Positions 8,702 through 17,450 of a DNA stretch of 64,000 bases are shown piece after piece. Each line of letters begins with the position of its first letter. The stretch's first letter is position 1. Under the pieces are notes generated by a model. That model ran no database searches, was not told the origin of the DNA, and saw nothing but the letters and a program-made list of their open reading frames with translations. The translations under genes and the position numbers were made by a program. This DNA is from Actinomadura barringtoniae (lineage in GTDB: Bacteria; Actinomycetota; Actinomycetes; Streptosporangiales; Streptosporangiaceae), in NCBI RefSeq assembly GCF_017573505.1, contig NZ_JAGEOJ010000016.1:248001-312000 (forward strand), read 5' to 3'.

Positions 8702-8881
8702 GATGTCATTCCTCCTTTCCGCGATCGACCTGACCCTGGTCTGTGGGAAATACGCACCTCATGCGCCACTGGTTCATCGTTGTTCACCTGATCGAGACAT
8801 TTTCTTCGACCTTTTGGGAGCTGTTTTCAGGCATGCGAAAAAGGGCGAGGCGCTCACTTCACGGAAGGGATGAACCCGAAT
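8702..8881 (-). promoter_or_regulatory. Upstream region of the DUF4142-DUF1996 operon
   Basis: This 180-bp spacer is less GC-rich than its surroundings and includes short A- and T-rich runs. It lies upstream of the DUF4142 gene and downstream of the NuoF-like gene, so it should hold the operon promoter. The AGGAGG at the gene-proximal end is clear; no confident -35/-10 pair was found. Confidence 0.35.
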
Positions 8882-10396
8882 TCAGGAGCGTCTTGCCGGG
8901 GCCTCCGTCATGCCGTTGGTGACACGCAGGGCCAGTGCGGGGCACATCGCCACCGCGCGCTGGACGTCACGTTCCATCCAGGCGGGAATGTCGGTGCCGA
9001 GCACCACGGGAAAGCCGTAACGGTCGAGCTGGATCAGTTCCGGAACGAGATAGGCGCAGAGCCCGTGCCCGTCGCACCGGCTCCAGTCGATCGCGACCCG
9101 TCCCTCCGAACCGGTCGGCACGGGCAGCGGCAGCACCCCGAACACCGGCAGGCCGCACGAGCCGCCGTACCGGTGCATCTCGATGTCGGCCTCGAAGGCG
9201 TCCACGGCCGACAGCACGAACCTGGCGGTCCCGTCGGGATGCGAGCACGCGCCGCGTCCCCGCCCGATCCCGGCGGCGCGCCGCACGTCGTCGACGAAGC
9301 CCGAACCGTCGTTCAGCGCGTTCAGCGTGCGCACCACATCGGGCAGGCCGAGCCGGCACGGGCCGCACTGCCCCGACGACTGCGCGGCGAGGTAGGAGGC
9401 TATGCGGGTGACCTCGCCGAGCGGGCAGGTGCCCTGCGTCAGCGGCAGGATGATCCCCGCGCCGACCGTGCCGCCCACCTGCCGCATGCCCGAACGCGAC
9501 AGTGTGGCCAGCGACGCCTTCTGGGGGTCCAGCCACATGCCGTGGTAGCCGCCGACGAGCACGCCCTGGCCGGGCGGCACGTCGCAGTGGTCGAGGACCT
9601 CCTGCAGCGGGGTGCCGTAGGGCGCCTCGACGACCTGCGTCCCGCCGATCGTCAGCAGCGTCGTGCCGGGCTCCTCCTCGGTGCCCGCCGACGCGTACAG
9701 GTCGGCGCCGAGCGAGGTCAGCACGGCCAGCTGGGCGAACGTCTCGGTGTTGGACAGCAGCGTCGGGAAGCCGTCGACGCCCGAGTCCGACGCCCGGACC
9801 TTCACGCCGGGCGGGATCGGGTTCTCGCCGTTGATCGCGCGGATCACCGCGCCGCTCTCGCCGGAGATGAAGCGCTCGGTGAGCCGGACGACCCGCGCGG
9901 GCATCCGCCGCTCGGAGATCGCCGCACGCACCGAACGCGCCGCCTCGTCGTCCTCGACCGCCACGATGATCCGCTGCGTGCCGAGCGCGGTGGCCGCGAT
10001 CGCGGCGCCGTCCAGCACCAGGTGCGGGGCCCTGTTCAGCAGGACCTTGTCCTTGGCGCTGCCCGGTTCGCCCTCGGCGCCGTTCACGACCACCACGGCG
10101 TCCTCGGACGAGCGCCGCCGGCCCTCCTTCTCGCCCGGCAGCAGCACCGCCTCCTCGCTGGAGGGGTAATCGATCTGCGCGGCGACGGCCATGAGCTTGC
10201 GCGCGAAAGGGAAGCCGGCGCCGCCCCTGCCCCGCATGTCGACCTGCTCGGCCATCTTGACCAGGTCGTCCAGCACGGGCGTGAAGAGCTTGCCGTGCAC
10301 CGCCAGGTGCCGCTCGAGGTCGAGCCGTTCGAACCGGTCGAAGCCCAGCGTGAGCCGCGGCCCGCCGATGTTGCTGACGGCGATCGGGGAGGTCAT
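8882..10396 (-). CDS. NuoF-like FMN/Fe-S NADH dehydrogenase fused to a C-terminal ferredoxin
   Basis: 504 residues. The N-terminal part matches the 51-kDa (NuoF) fold: GRGGAGFPFARKL near 54-66 and NGAEGEPGS near 100 (FMN/NADH site), then an SLBB-type region. The Fe-S region SSGQCGPCRLG with a later GACSHPDG supplies ligands for a 4Fe-4S cluster. The last 70 residues form a small ferredoxin, CDGHGLC...AMCPALAL, in which the usual second Cys is His, typical of 3Fe-4S ferredoxins. It should take electrons from NAD(P)H and pass them to the ferredoxin. Its ATG overlaps the upstream gene's stop (ATGA), so it is coupled to the heme-b-type membrane protein, its likely acceptor. Confidence 0.85.
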   Translation of the reverse strand: MTSPIAVSNIGGPRLTLGFDRFERLDLERHLAVHGKLFTPVLDDLVKMAEQVDMRGRGGAGFPFARKLMAVAAQIDYPSSEEAVLLPGEKEGRRRSSEDAVVVVNGAEGEPGSAKDKVLLNRAPHLVLDGAAIAATALGTQRIIVAVEDDEAARSVRAAISERRMPARVVRLTERFISGESGAVIRAINGENPIPPGVKVRASDSGVDGFPTLLSNTETFAQLAVLTSLGADLYASAGTEEEPGTTLLTIGGTQVVEAPYGTPLQEVLDHCDVPPGQGVLVGGYHGMWLDPQKASLATLSRSGMRQVGGTVGAGIILPLTQGTCPLGEVTRIASYLAAQSSGQCGPCRLGLPDVVRTLNALNDGSGFVDDVRRAAGIGRGRGACSHPDGTARFVLSAVDAFEADIEMHRYGGSCGLPVFGVLPLPVPTGSEGRVAIDWSRCDGHGLCAYLVPELIQLDRYGFPVVLGTDIPAWMERDVQRAVAMCPALALRVTNGMTEAPARRS

Positions 10397-11133
10397 CGCA
10401 TCACCTCGCTGTCGGCGGCGCGCTCCTCGGCCGCCCGGCGCGCGTCGCCGGCCTGGCGCCGCTCGCGCAGGGGCCGCGCGTTCCCGATCGCGTCGCCGGC
10501 CCGCCGCATGTCGCGCGGCTTGACCACGACGATCATCCGGGTCACCAGCGCGAGCGCGACGAATCCGCCGCACATCACGTAGCTGAGCGTCACCCAGGGC
10601 GCGGCCGGCCGCCCGGCGGTCAGCCCGTGCGCGATCGCGATCGGCCACGACAGGTAGGCCAGCGCGTGCATCGACCGCCACACCCAGGGCCGCCCGGCGA
10701 ACGCGAACCGCGCCCGCATCAGCCCGGTGATCACGATCACGATCATGAGGTCCAGCGCCACCGCGCCGAGCCCGACCGGCGTGGTCGAGGGCACCACGAT
10801 CTGCGCCGGGGCGGCCAGCCCGCCGAGCACCTTCACCAGGAAGTGCGCGATCAGGAAGGTCACCGACAGCAGCGACGCCGCGCGATGCACCCCCTGCGCG
10901 AACACCCGGTGCCGGATCCCCAGGATCAGCCGTTCGGTCGCCAGCAGCCCGCTGACGACGGCGGCGGTCATCGCGAGCAGCGTGAACACGCCCACGTAGA
11001 AGGACAGGAAGTACTGCACGCCGTCGGCGATCGCCGCGCCCTGCGGGGTCGCCGCCCCGACCAGGACCAGCAGCGCGCCGAGCAGCACGACGCGCAGCAT
11101 CCACGTCTGCCGGGCGGAATCGTCAGTTTTCAC
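10393..11133 (-). CDS. Ferric-reductase-like / cytochrome b-type membrane protein
   Basis: 246 residues with about six transmembrane helices (first at about 10-28). Two helices carry paired histidines in heme-b ligand spacing: VHRAASLL...IAH (14 apart) and MHALAYLSWPIAIAH (13 apart). This is the pattern of the FRE/NOX ferric-reductase transmembrane domain. It has no flavin domain of its own; the next gene, overlapping by 4 bp, encodes a NuoF-like flavoprotein and could supply electrons. The GTG start lies inside the last codons of the LytM-like gene (11-bp overlap), so all three are translationally coupled. The heme assignment is inferred from sequence. Confidence 0.75.
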   Translation of the reverse strand: MKTDDSARQTWMLRVVLLGALLVLVGAATPQGAAIADGVQYFLSFYVGVFTLLAMTAAVVSGLLATERLILGIRHRVFAQGVHRAASLLSVTFLIAHFLVKVLGGLAAPAQIVVPSTTPVGLGAVALDLMIVIVITGLMRARFAFAGRPWVWRSMHALAYLSWPIAIAHGLTAGRPAAPWVTLSYVMCGGFVALALVTRMIVVVKPRDMRRAGDAIGNARPLRERRQAGDARRAAEERAADSEVMR

Positions 11134-13561
11134 CTGGCTTCTTCCCCTTCTGGTTCGGGTCGGCCGGCGCGCTCGGCTCGACCGGCGCCTCGGCCGACGG
11201 AACCGGCCCGAGGTTGGCGAGCACTCCCCCGGCGAGCACCTGCAGCGGTCCCCGCTCGGCGAATCCGAGCAGCGGGTTCGCCCGCTCACGGAACGTCCAG
11301 CCGCCGATCTCCACCCCGTCCAGCGGCATGTCCTCGGCTCCCCTCCGGAGCCCGAACTGCACCTCGGGACGCGGCGACGGCGCACCGCCGCACACCCGCG
11401 CGTCCCCGATGAGGCCCAGCTGATCTCCCCTCTGCACGACGCTCCCGTCACGGATCTGCGTCACCGCGCGCATCCGGTAGTAGGTGCTCGCGAGCCCGCT
11501 GGAGTGCACGACCATCACCACCCCGCCGTCCCCGCAGAAGTGGTAGAGCCGTCCGGCTCCGGCGGACAGGACCTTGCCGTCCCCGCCCCAGAACGTGAGC
11601 GTCCCGAGCGGCCTCCCGCCGCCCTGGGCGGTCCCCATCGACCACGTGCCCCCAACCTGCCAAGGCAGCATCAAGCCATCACCGACCCGACTCCCGTTCG
11701 TCACCGCGCTCGCCTGGTCGGCGGTCATCGCGCTGTGCCTGGTCAGCACGCGCGCCTCGTTCGCCGACATCAACGCCGCGGGCATCTGTGAAAGCAATCC
11801 CGTGTAAGAACCGGTCCCCGACAACGCCGGGGCCCACTTGCCCTGTGACCAGCGCGCCGCGAAGAACGACACGCGCGGCATGGCGTCCCCGACCGCGGGC
11901 AGGGCCGCCGTGCCGAACGCCCAGGTCTTGTCCTGGCTGAGCCGGTCGACGTTCACGACCGCCTGGCCCTGCGTCAGCTCCCGTACGTTCGCGGTGAGGG
12001 TCTGCACGTTCGGCGCCGCCACCGGAGGCTGAGGCTTGGACGGCGTGGCCGGGGAACGCTGCGGCTGCGTCTGGTCGGGCAGCTTGGTCTGCGTGCCCGA
12101 CGGCTGGTCGAGCGGCCGCTCCGACCTGGCCGGTCCGGAGGCCCCGATCGGCCCGCCCTCGATCACCGTCCGTTCCACCACGGCCAGCAGCGCCAGCCCG
12201 GTGAGGATCGAGAACACCACGGCCCCGGCGCTCATGCGGTCGGCGCTCCCTGCCAACCGCCGCGTCCTCGGCACGCGCGCCCCGGCTCCGGGCCGCGCGG
12301 TCCGCCCGTTCCCCATCCGGCCCGGGCCACGCCGGGGCGCCGCCTTGGGAGGCAGCGCCTCCTCGCGCGACAGCACCGCGGTCCGGTCCCGGCGCGGCTC
12401 GTCGGCTCCGTTGCGCGCCCCGACCACTCCCGCCGAACGAGCCGCCCGCGGCTGCGCCTGCGGCTTTGGCTGCGCTTGCGGCTTTGGCTGCGCTTGCGGA
12501 TGCGGTTGGGGCTGCGGTCGCGGGCGTGCCTGCGGCTGAGATTGCGCCTGCGGCCGTGTTTGCGGCTGCGGGCGTGCCTGCGGTTCCGGCCGCGGTTGCG
12601 GCTGCGGTCGTGGCGGCGCCTGCGGTTGTACGTTCTCGACCACCGGGTCGTCATAGACCAGGTCCGCGACGTCGTAGGACAGGCCTTCGGTGGCAGGGGA
12701 CCTGCGAGGCTCGGCCGTCGTCTCGGTGGCCAGCCCCGCATCCGCGGCGACGTCGCCATAGGCGAGACGGGCCAGATCGCCCGCTTCACCAGGCACGTAA
12801 CGCGGCTGCTCCGCCGTGTCCGCCTCGGCGTCATCGAACTTCAGGCCTGCGGCCTCGTACGCCTGCCGGGCCCGGTCGATCGCCACCTCGACGGGGTCGA
12901 CCGGTGGGGTCGCGCTCAGCTCTTCAAGAGCCGCCGCCAATCCCGCCACGTCGACTCGTCCCGGCTGCTGCTCGACCCCGCCTGACTGGATCTCGGCCAC
13001 ACGCGCCAAGGCCTCGGTGCCGGAGGCCGGAGGCTGCGTAGCCGGGGCAGGGGCAGGGGCAGGGGTAGGGGCCGGAGCAGGGGGCTCAGGCACACGGGCC
13101 GGAGTCCCCTCGTCGATGTCCAGGGGCTTGGGCGCGTGGCCCGATGCCCCTCGTACGCGAGTGGGCATCCCGGCCACGTGCGCCGGGCGTTCAGGCGCGG
13201 TGGCCTGGCGTTCACTCGTATGTGCTGCCCCGGGCGCCTGAACGGGCGTCCTGGGGGCTGGGGCCTCGGGTATCGGTGCCGAGGGTCGGGGCACGGTGGC
13301 CTGTGGCCTGGTCGCGGTGAGCCTGATTTCAGGCTCGCCAGTGCCCGTGGGGGCGTTGCGCGCCGAGCCCGCGGCGGTGACACCGCGGCCCGGAGTGCGG
13401 CCGGCCGGCTTGCGCGGCTGGCTGGACCTGCGTGGCTCACGCTTGTGCTTGCGCGTGCTCCACTCCAGGTCGGACCGCTCCCAGGGCAGGGGACGGTCCC
13501 ATGGGTCGGGCTGAGGCGCCCCGTTGGCCGGGGGCGTGGGCCCGCTGTCGCGTCGCGCCAT
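11123..13561 (-). CDS. Membrane-anchored protein with Pro/Gln/Arg-rich region and degenerate LytM/M23-like domain
   Basis: 812 residues. A Pro/Arg-rich cytoplasmic N-terminus precedes a striking run of PQ, RP and QA repeats (about 317-372). A single transmembrane helix (VVFSILTGLALLAVV) lies near 445, then a Pro/Thr-rich linker and a C-terminal domain (about 600-770). This resembles LytM/M23 endopeptidases: VVMVVHSSGLASTYYRM, a GDQLGLIGD loop and PEVQFGLRRG. The Zn ligands are missing: the usual H-x3-D is replaced (WSMGTAQGG) and HxH is EVQF. It is therefore probably a non-catalytic binding domain, as in EnvC/NlpD activators. First gene of the electron-transfer operon. Confidence 0.65.
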   Translation of the reverse strand: MARRDSGPTPPANGAPQPDPWDRPLPWERSDLEWSTRKHKREPRRSSQPRKPAGRTPGRGVTAAGSARNAPTGTGEPEIRLTATRPQATVPRPSAPIPEAPAPRTPVQAPGAAHTSERQATAPERPAHVAGMPTRVRGASGHAPKPLDIDEGTPARVPEPPAPAPTPAPAPAPATQPPASGTEALARVAEIQSGGVEQQPGRVDVAGLAAALEELSATPPVDPVEVAIDRARQAYEAAGLKFDDAEADTAEQPRYVPGEAGDLARLAYGDVAADAGLATETTAEPRRSPATEGLSYDVADLVYDDPVVENVQPQAPPRPQPQPRPEPQARPQPQTRPQAQSQPQARPRPQPQPHPQAQPKPQAQPKPQAQPRAARSAGVVGARNGADEPRRDRTAVLSREEALPPKAAPRRGPGRMGNGRTARPGAGARVPRTRRLAGSADRMSAGAVVFSILTGLALLAVVERTVIEGGPIGASGPARSERPLDQPSGTQTKLPDQTQPQRSPATPSKPQPPVAAPNVQTLTANVRELTQGQAVVNVDRLSQDKTWAFGTAALPAVGDAMPRVSFFAARWSQGKWAPALSGTGSYTGLLSQMPAALMSANEARVLTRHSAMTADQASAVTNGSRVGDGLMLPWQVGGTWSMGTAQGGGRPLGTLTFWGGDGKVLSAGAGRLYHFCGDGGVVMVVHSSGLASTYYRMRAVTQIRDGSVVQRGDQLGLIGDARVCGGAPSPRPEVQFGLRRGAEDMPLDGVEIGGWTFRERANPLLGFAERGPLQVLAGGVLANLGPVPSAEAPVEPSAPADPNQKGKKPGEN

Positions 13562-13735
13562 TCCCTCTCCTGTGGAGGAGACGGAGAGCGCAGTGAACGC
13601 CGTGCTTCCTGTGCCGAACGCAGTGCTTCCTGTGCCGCATTAATGGGAACCCGCTCCGCTCCCTGCGGCTCATCGGGAGCATACGCCCCAGGAGCCACTC
13701 TGTTGCGAAATGGAGATGAAAATTCCATCCGCACA
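13562..13735 (-). promoter_or_regulatory. Upstream region of the LytM-like/heme-b/NuoF-like operon with a 21-bp direct repeat
   Basis: A 174-bp spacer between the TetR stop and the LytM-like start. It contains two tandem 21-bp units, 13595-13615 and 13616-13636, differing at one base, each ending in GTGCTTCCTGTGCC. They lie 34-75 bp upstream of the operon's start codon, where activator or repressor sites would be expected. A GGAGAGGG ribosome-binding site precedes the ATG. Confidence 0.4.
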
Positions 13736-14323
13736 TCAGGCCACCGGGGTGCTGCCCTCCAGAGCTGTACGTGCGAAAGCCATGATGTGTTCACGCATCG
13801 CGGCAATTGTTTCGGGGCTGTCGAGTTCGGCGCCGAGAAGCCCGGCCAGCTGGGGCATGACCATGGGCATCATGGCCAGGCCTTTCAGGGTCAGGAGCGT
13901 ACGGCCGACCTCGGGTGAGGCGTCCTGGCCCAGGCGGTCGGCCAGGGACCCCAGGGAGGCTCCGCAGCGTTCGATGCGCCACTGCTGTTCGGGCAGGGCG
14001 CGGGAACGGTGGTTGAGCCCCTCCCAGGTGAGCAGGCGCAGCAGGTCGGGGTGCTCCTGGTAGTAGTCGAACAGGTGCCCGACGTACTCGACCGGGTCGT
14101 CGCCGGGGCTCGGGGTGAGCTCGGCGAACTCGTCCAGCGCCTGCTGGATGACCGCGTCGAAGAGCTTCTCCTTGTTGCCGAAGTAGCCGTAGATCCGTTC
14201 CTTGTTGACCCCGGCCAGCTGGGCGATGCGGTCCACGCGGGCCCCGGCGATGCCGTGCTCGGCGAACTCCTCGCGGGCGGCTGCGAGCAGGGCTTCCTTG
14301 GTGGACATGTCCTTCTTCGGCAT
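13736..14323 (-). CDS. TetR/AcrR family transcriptional regulator
   Basis: 195 residues. The N-terminal TetR helix-turn-helix (about 8-55) ends with VNKERIYGYFGNKEKLF, a canonical recognition helix; the rest is an all-helical ligand-binding domain (TetR_C type). It is divergent from an MFS transporter gene, with two identical palindromes between them (14341-14371), so it very probably represses both its own gene and the transporter gene. The ATG at 14323 is used; an alternative ATG at 14308 has a better AAGAAGG site. The inducing compound is unknown. Confidence 0.9.
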   Translation of the reverse strand: MPKKDMSTKEALLAAAREEFAEHGIAGARVDRIAQLAGVNKERIYGYFGNKEKLFDAVIQQALDEFAELTPSPGDDPVEYVGHLFDYYQEHPDLLRLLTWEGLNHRSRALPEQQWRIERCGASLGSLADRLGQDASPEVGRTLLTLKGLAMMPMVMPQLAGLLGAELDSPETIAAMREHIMAFARTALEGSTPVA

Positions 14324-14340
14324 GCCCGAAAGGGTAGCAC

Positions 14341-14371
14341 CCAACTAGTTGGTTGACATCCAACTAGTTGG
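14341..14371. promoter_or_regulatory. Double TetR operator with embedded MFS promoter
   Basis: Two copies of the perfect 12-bp palindrome CCAACTAGTTGG lie at 14341-14352 and 14360-14371, 19 bp apart centre to centre. TTGACA (14353-14358) sits between them as a -35 box for the transporter gene, so the second palindrome fills the -35/-10 spacer. A -10 near 14374-14382 would place the start of transcription close to the ATG at 14390. Binding would block polymerase in both directions. Binding by the adjacent TetR protein is inferred. Confidence 0.8.
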
Positions 14372-14389
14372 TTGGCTACGTTTCCCGGC

Positions 14390-15601
14390 ATGACGACAGC
14401 CGTTATGTCCCCCCACGTCCAGCCCGGCCGGCAGGACACCACCACCCAGGGCACCACCGCCCAGGGCACCACCGCCTACGCACCGTTCGGGCGTACGGTC
14501 ACCGCCCTCGCCGCGACCGCCCTCCTGGCCACCGCCCAGCTGTACGGGCTGATCCCGATGATGAGCGACATCGCGGCCGACTGGCATGCCAAGCCGGCGC
14601 AGCTGACCTGGCTCATCAGCGTCTTCGGGTTCGGGTACGCGGCGGGCTTCCTGCTGTTCGGCCCGCTGTCGGACCGCCTCGGACGCCGGCGCGTGATGGT
14701 CGCGGGGGTCGCCGCGACGGCGGTGACGACCGCGCTGGTCGCGGCGGCGCCGGGCACCGGGATCGGCCTGGTCCTGCGCGTGCTCCAGGGTTTGACGATC
14801 GGCGCGTTCCCGCCGGTGGCGATGGCGTACGTGGGTGAACGCATCGCGCCGCAGCGGCGGCTCGTGACGATGACCGCGATGACCACCGGTTTCCTGTCGG
14901 CGGCGGTCCTCGGCCAGCTGGCAGCGCAGGGACTGGCGGCGGCGTTCGGCTGGCGGTCGTTCTTCGTGGCGGGCGCGTTCGCCTTCGCGGGCGCCGCGGT
15001 GCTGCTGCGCTGGGCACTGCTGCCCGACGAGGCGCCCAAGGGCGGATCACCGCTGGACGCCTACCGCGCGATGCTGCCGCTGCTGCGCAGCCGTGAGCTC
15101 CGCCTGCTGTTCCTCGCGGTGCCGACCGTGCTGGGCTCGTTCGTCGCGATCTACACCGGGCTGCAGCTCACCGGCACGACCGGGCTGCTCGGCCTGCGGG
15201 CCAGCGCGCTGCCGGTGATCCTGGCGATCCCGTTCCTCACCCCGCACCTGTCGCGGGTGCCCGGACCCGTCCGGGTCGCGATCGCGCTCGGTGTCGCGGC
15301 GGCGGGCGTCGGTCTCACCGGCCTGCTGGCCCCGGGGACCTTCGTTCTCGCCCTGCTGCTCATGGCGGTCACCGCGGGCACGGCGATCGCCGCGCCCGGC
15401 CTGATCTCCACGATCGGATCCCGTGCGGGCGAGGCGCGGGGCCCGGCGGTCTCGCTGTTCTGCGCGCTGCTGTTCGCCGGGGCGAGCCTCGGCCCGCAGC
15501 TGGCCGGCGCCCTGACCGGCGGCGGGCTGGCCCCGCTCGCCTACGTCCTGTCCGCGCTCCTGGCGGTCGGCGCGCTCCTGGCCCTCGCCTCCCGCCGCTG
15601 A
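14390..15601 (+). CDS. MFS transporter
   Basis: 403 residues with about 12 predicted transmembrane helices. The MFS loop-2/3 motif is seen as GPLSDRLGRRRVMV (about 87-100) and a VLQGLTIGAF motif lies in helix 4. It resembles drug/H+ antiporters of the YnfM/AraJ type. The N-terminal 35 residues are Thr/Gln-rich and presumably cytoplasmic. The ATG at 14390 is favoured over an in-frame TTG 18 bp upstream, which lies inside the operator. There is no Shine-Dalgarno sequence, consistent with a leaderless mRNA. Likely an exporter induced by its own substrate through the divergent TetR. Confidence 0.88.
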   Translation: MTTAVMSPHVQPGRQDTTTQGTTAQGTTAYAPFGRTVTALAATALLATAQLYGLIPMMSDIAADWHAKPAQLTWLISVFGFGYAAGFLLFGPLSDRLGRRRVMVAGVAATAVTTALVAAAPGTGIGLVLRVLQGLTIGAFPPVAMAYVGERIAPQRRLVTMTAMTTGFLSAAVLGQLAAQGLAAAFGWRSFFVAGAFAFAGAAVLLRWALLPDEAPKGGSPLDAYRAMLPLLRSRELRLLFLAVPTVLGSFVAIYTGLQLTGTTGLLGLRASALPVILAIPFLTPHLSRVPGPVRVAIALGVAAAGVGLTGLLAPGTFVLALLLMAVTAGTAIAAPGLISTIGSRAGEARGPAVSLFCALLFAGASLGPQLAGALTGGGLAPLAYVLSALLAVGALLALASRR

Positions 15602-15649
15602 CCTTGGGGTTTCTGTACGACCTGACCGGTGGCGGCGACCCGCCACCGG

Positions 15650-17206
15650 TCAGCGCATGTTCCGCAGGAACGCGGCGGCCAGCGGAGCGGCGACCTTCGG
15701 ACCCGACTCACCGGCCTCGACGAACACCGAGAACGCCAGGTCGTCGCGGTAGCCGATGAACCACGCGTGCGCATGGCCGCCCGTTCCGAACTCGGCCGTC
15801 CCGGTCTTGCCCGCCGTGCCCGAGGGCAGGCCCGCCCTCGCAGCCGTGCCGCGCTCGACGACCGCCCGCATCATGGACCGCAGGCCGTCGGCGTTCGCGA
15901 TGTCGTGCGGCGGCCGGATCGGATCGCCGGTCTCGCGGATCAGCTTGGCGTCCACCATCCGCGGCGAACGCCACGTGCCGTCCTCGACCGCCGCCGCGAC
16001 GACGGCCATCATCAGCGGGCTCGCCTCGACCCGGCCCTGCCCGATCGCCGACTCGGCGAGCTCGGCGCCGCTGCCGGGCTCGGGGTAGCTCCCCCGTTCC
16101 GCCGACACCCCGGGCGTGATCGGCCGGCCGAACCCGAACTCCTCGGCGGCGGCCGACATCTTGCCCGCCTTCAGCCGTTCGACCGCCAGCCGCGCGAACG
16201 TGGTGTTGCAGGACTGGGCGAACGCGTCGCGCAGGCTGGCGTGGCCCACCGACTCACCGTCGTGGTTGTTGATCGTCCGCTGCGCGGTGACGACGGTCGC
16301 CGGGCACTCGGCGCCCGCGTTCACGCCCATGCCGTCGCCGAGGAGCGCGGCGGCGGTCACCACCTTGAAGGACGAGCCGGGCGGGTACGTGCCCAGGAAC
16401 GCCCCCCGCCCGCCCAGCCGGTCGCCGATCCCGAGGATCTCTCCGGTGGACGGCCGCAGCGCCACGACCACCGCGTTCCGGGACGAGCCCGCGACCGCCT
16501 TCTCGGCGGCCGCCTGCACCTTGCGGTCCACGGTCGTACGGATCTTCTTGCTCTTGGCCGAGCTGAGCGTGGTCACCCGCTGCGCCGGACGGCCGCCGTC
16601 CGACACCTCGACGACCCAGGTCGTGGTCTCGGCGTCCTCGTCCTCGTCGTCCAGGCCGATCCGGGTGCTCAGCTCGCTCACGTACGGCTCCAGCGACCCG
16701 CCCGCTGGCAGGTCCTTGCCGTCGCGCGCCACGAACTTCACCGGCGGAACGTCGACCTGCCGGAGCTTCCACGCGGGCCGGGCCTTGAGCCCCGGATAGA
16801 AGACCGCGGGCGTCCACAGCACTCGCCAGTGGCCCTTCACCTTGCCGAGCCGCAACGTCGACCGCTGCTTCCACGACCCGTGCCCGGCCAGCTGCCTGTC
16901 CGCCGTGTAGTCGACGTGCGCCTGATCGGACCCCACCCGTACCAGCGGCCCCGGGCTCAGCTCCACCGAGCTGACCAGCAGGGAACGCGACAGCGCGCGG
17001 TGCTGGTCGGCGAAGTCGGCGGGCGGGTCGGAGACGAGCCGCTGCATCGTTCCGAACGAGCCGTTCTGCCAGGCCTTGAAATAGTCGGCTGACACCTTCT
17101 CGGGGCCAGGCTCGTTCTTACGAGTGAGAAGGAAACCGGCGACCAGCCCGCTGACGAGCACCACGGAAACCAGCCCGGCCAGGACAACGACACCACGCGC
17201 GCGCAC
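15650..17206 (-). CDS. Penicillin-binding transpeptidase (class B-like) with NTF2-like N-domain
   Basis: 518 residues. An N-terminal signal anchor (about 7-27) is followed by an NTF2-like MecA_N domain (about 37-150) and a transpeptidase domain. All three penicillin-binding motifs are present: SSFK at 278-281, SCN at 332-334 and KTGT at 467-470. It cross-links peptidoglycan outside the membrane; MecA_N-type PBPs are often low-affinity for beta-lactams. There is no dimerisation/PASTA domain, which makes it resemble the PbpA group. Start is GTG 17206 with GGGGAGG 6 bp upstream; an ATG two bases upstream is out of frame. Confidence 0.9.
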   Translation of the reverse strand: MRARGVVVLAGLVSVVLVSGLVAGFLLTRKNEPGPEKVSADYFKAWQNGSFGTMQRLVSDPPADFADQHRALSRSLLVSSVELSPGPLVRVGSDQAHVDYTADRQLAGHGSWKQRSTLRLGKVKGHWRVLWTPAVFYPGLKARPAWKLRQVDVPPVKFVARDGKDLPAGGSLEPYVSELSTRIGLDDEDEDAETTTWVVEVSDGGRPAQRVTTLSSAKSKKIRTTVDRKVQAAAEKAVAGSSRNAVVVALRPSTGEILGIGDRLGGRGAFLGTYPPGSSFKVVTAAALLGDGMGVNAGAECPATVVTAQRTINNHDGESVGHASLRDAFAQSCNTTFARLAVERLKAGKMSAAAEEFGFGRPITPGVSAERGSYPEPGSGAELAESAIGQGRVEASPLMMAVVAAAVEDGTWRSPRMVDAKLIRETGDPIRPPHDIANADGLRSMMRAVVERGTAARAGLPSGTAGKTGTAEFGTGGHAHAWFIGYRDDLAFSVFVEAGESGPKVAAPLAAAFLRNMR

Positions 17207-17450
17207 ATGCGCCTCCCCTGTCCCCCGAGCCCGACGACCGGGCCATGACCATGATCCTTGACCACTCGCAACAGGAGAGAGTCCAGTTAGTCACGTTTCT
17301 GTTGAGGTGTCGCCTGATGAGCCGTCAAGGCCTCCGAGTTAGGGGTTGCTCAGCCGCACCTTAAGTCCGCCCTAACGGCTATCTCATCCGCGCATTCGCG
17401 GCGTAACGTCATAGACATCCGGTCGAGAGCACGGAGGAGGTAGAGCCCCG

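Noticed and set aside
10397..11104. In-frame extension of the NuoF-like gene upstream of 10396 that would give a 740-residue protein
   Set aside because: The extra 236 residues are Arg/Gly/Ala-rich shadow sequence lying opposite the correct frame of the membrane protein; ATG 10396 with the ATGA overlap is the natural start.
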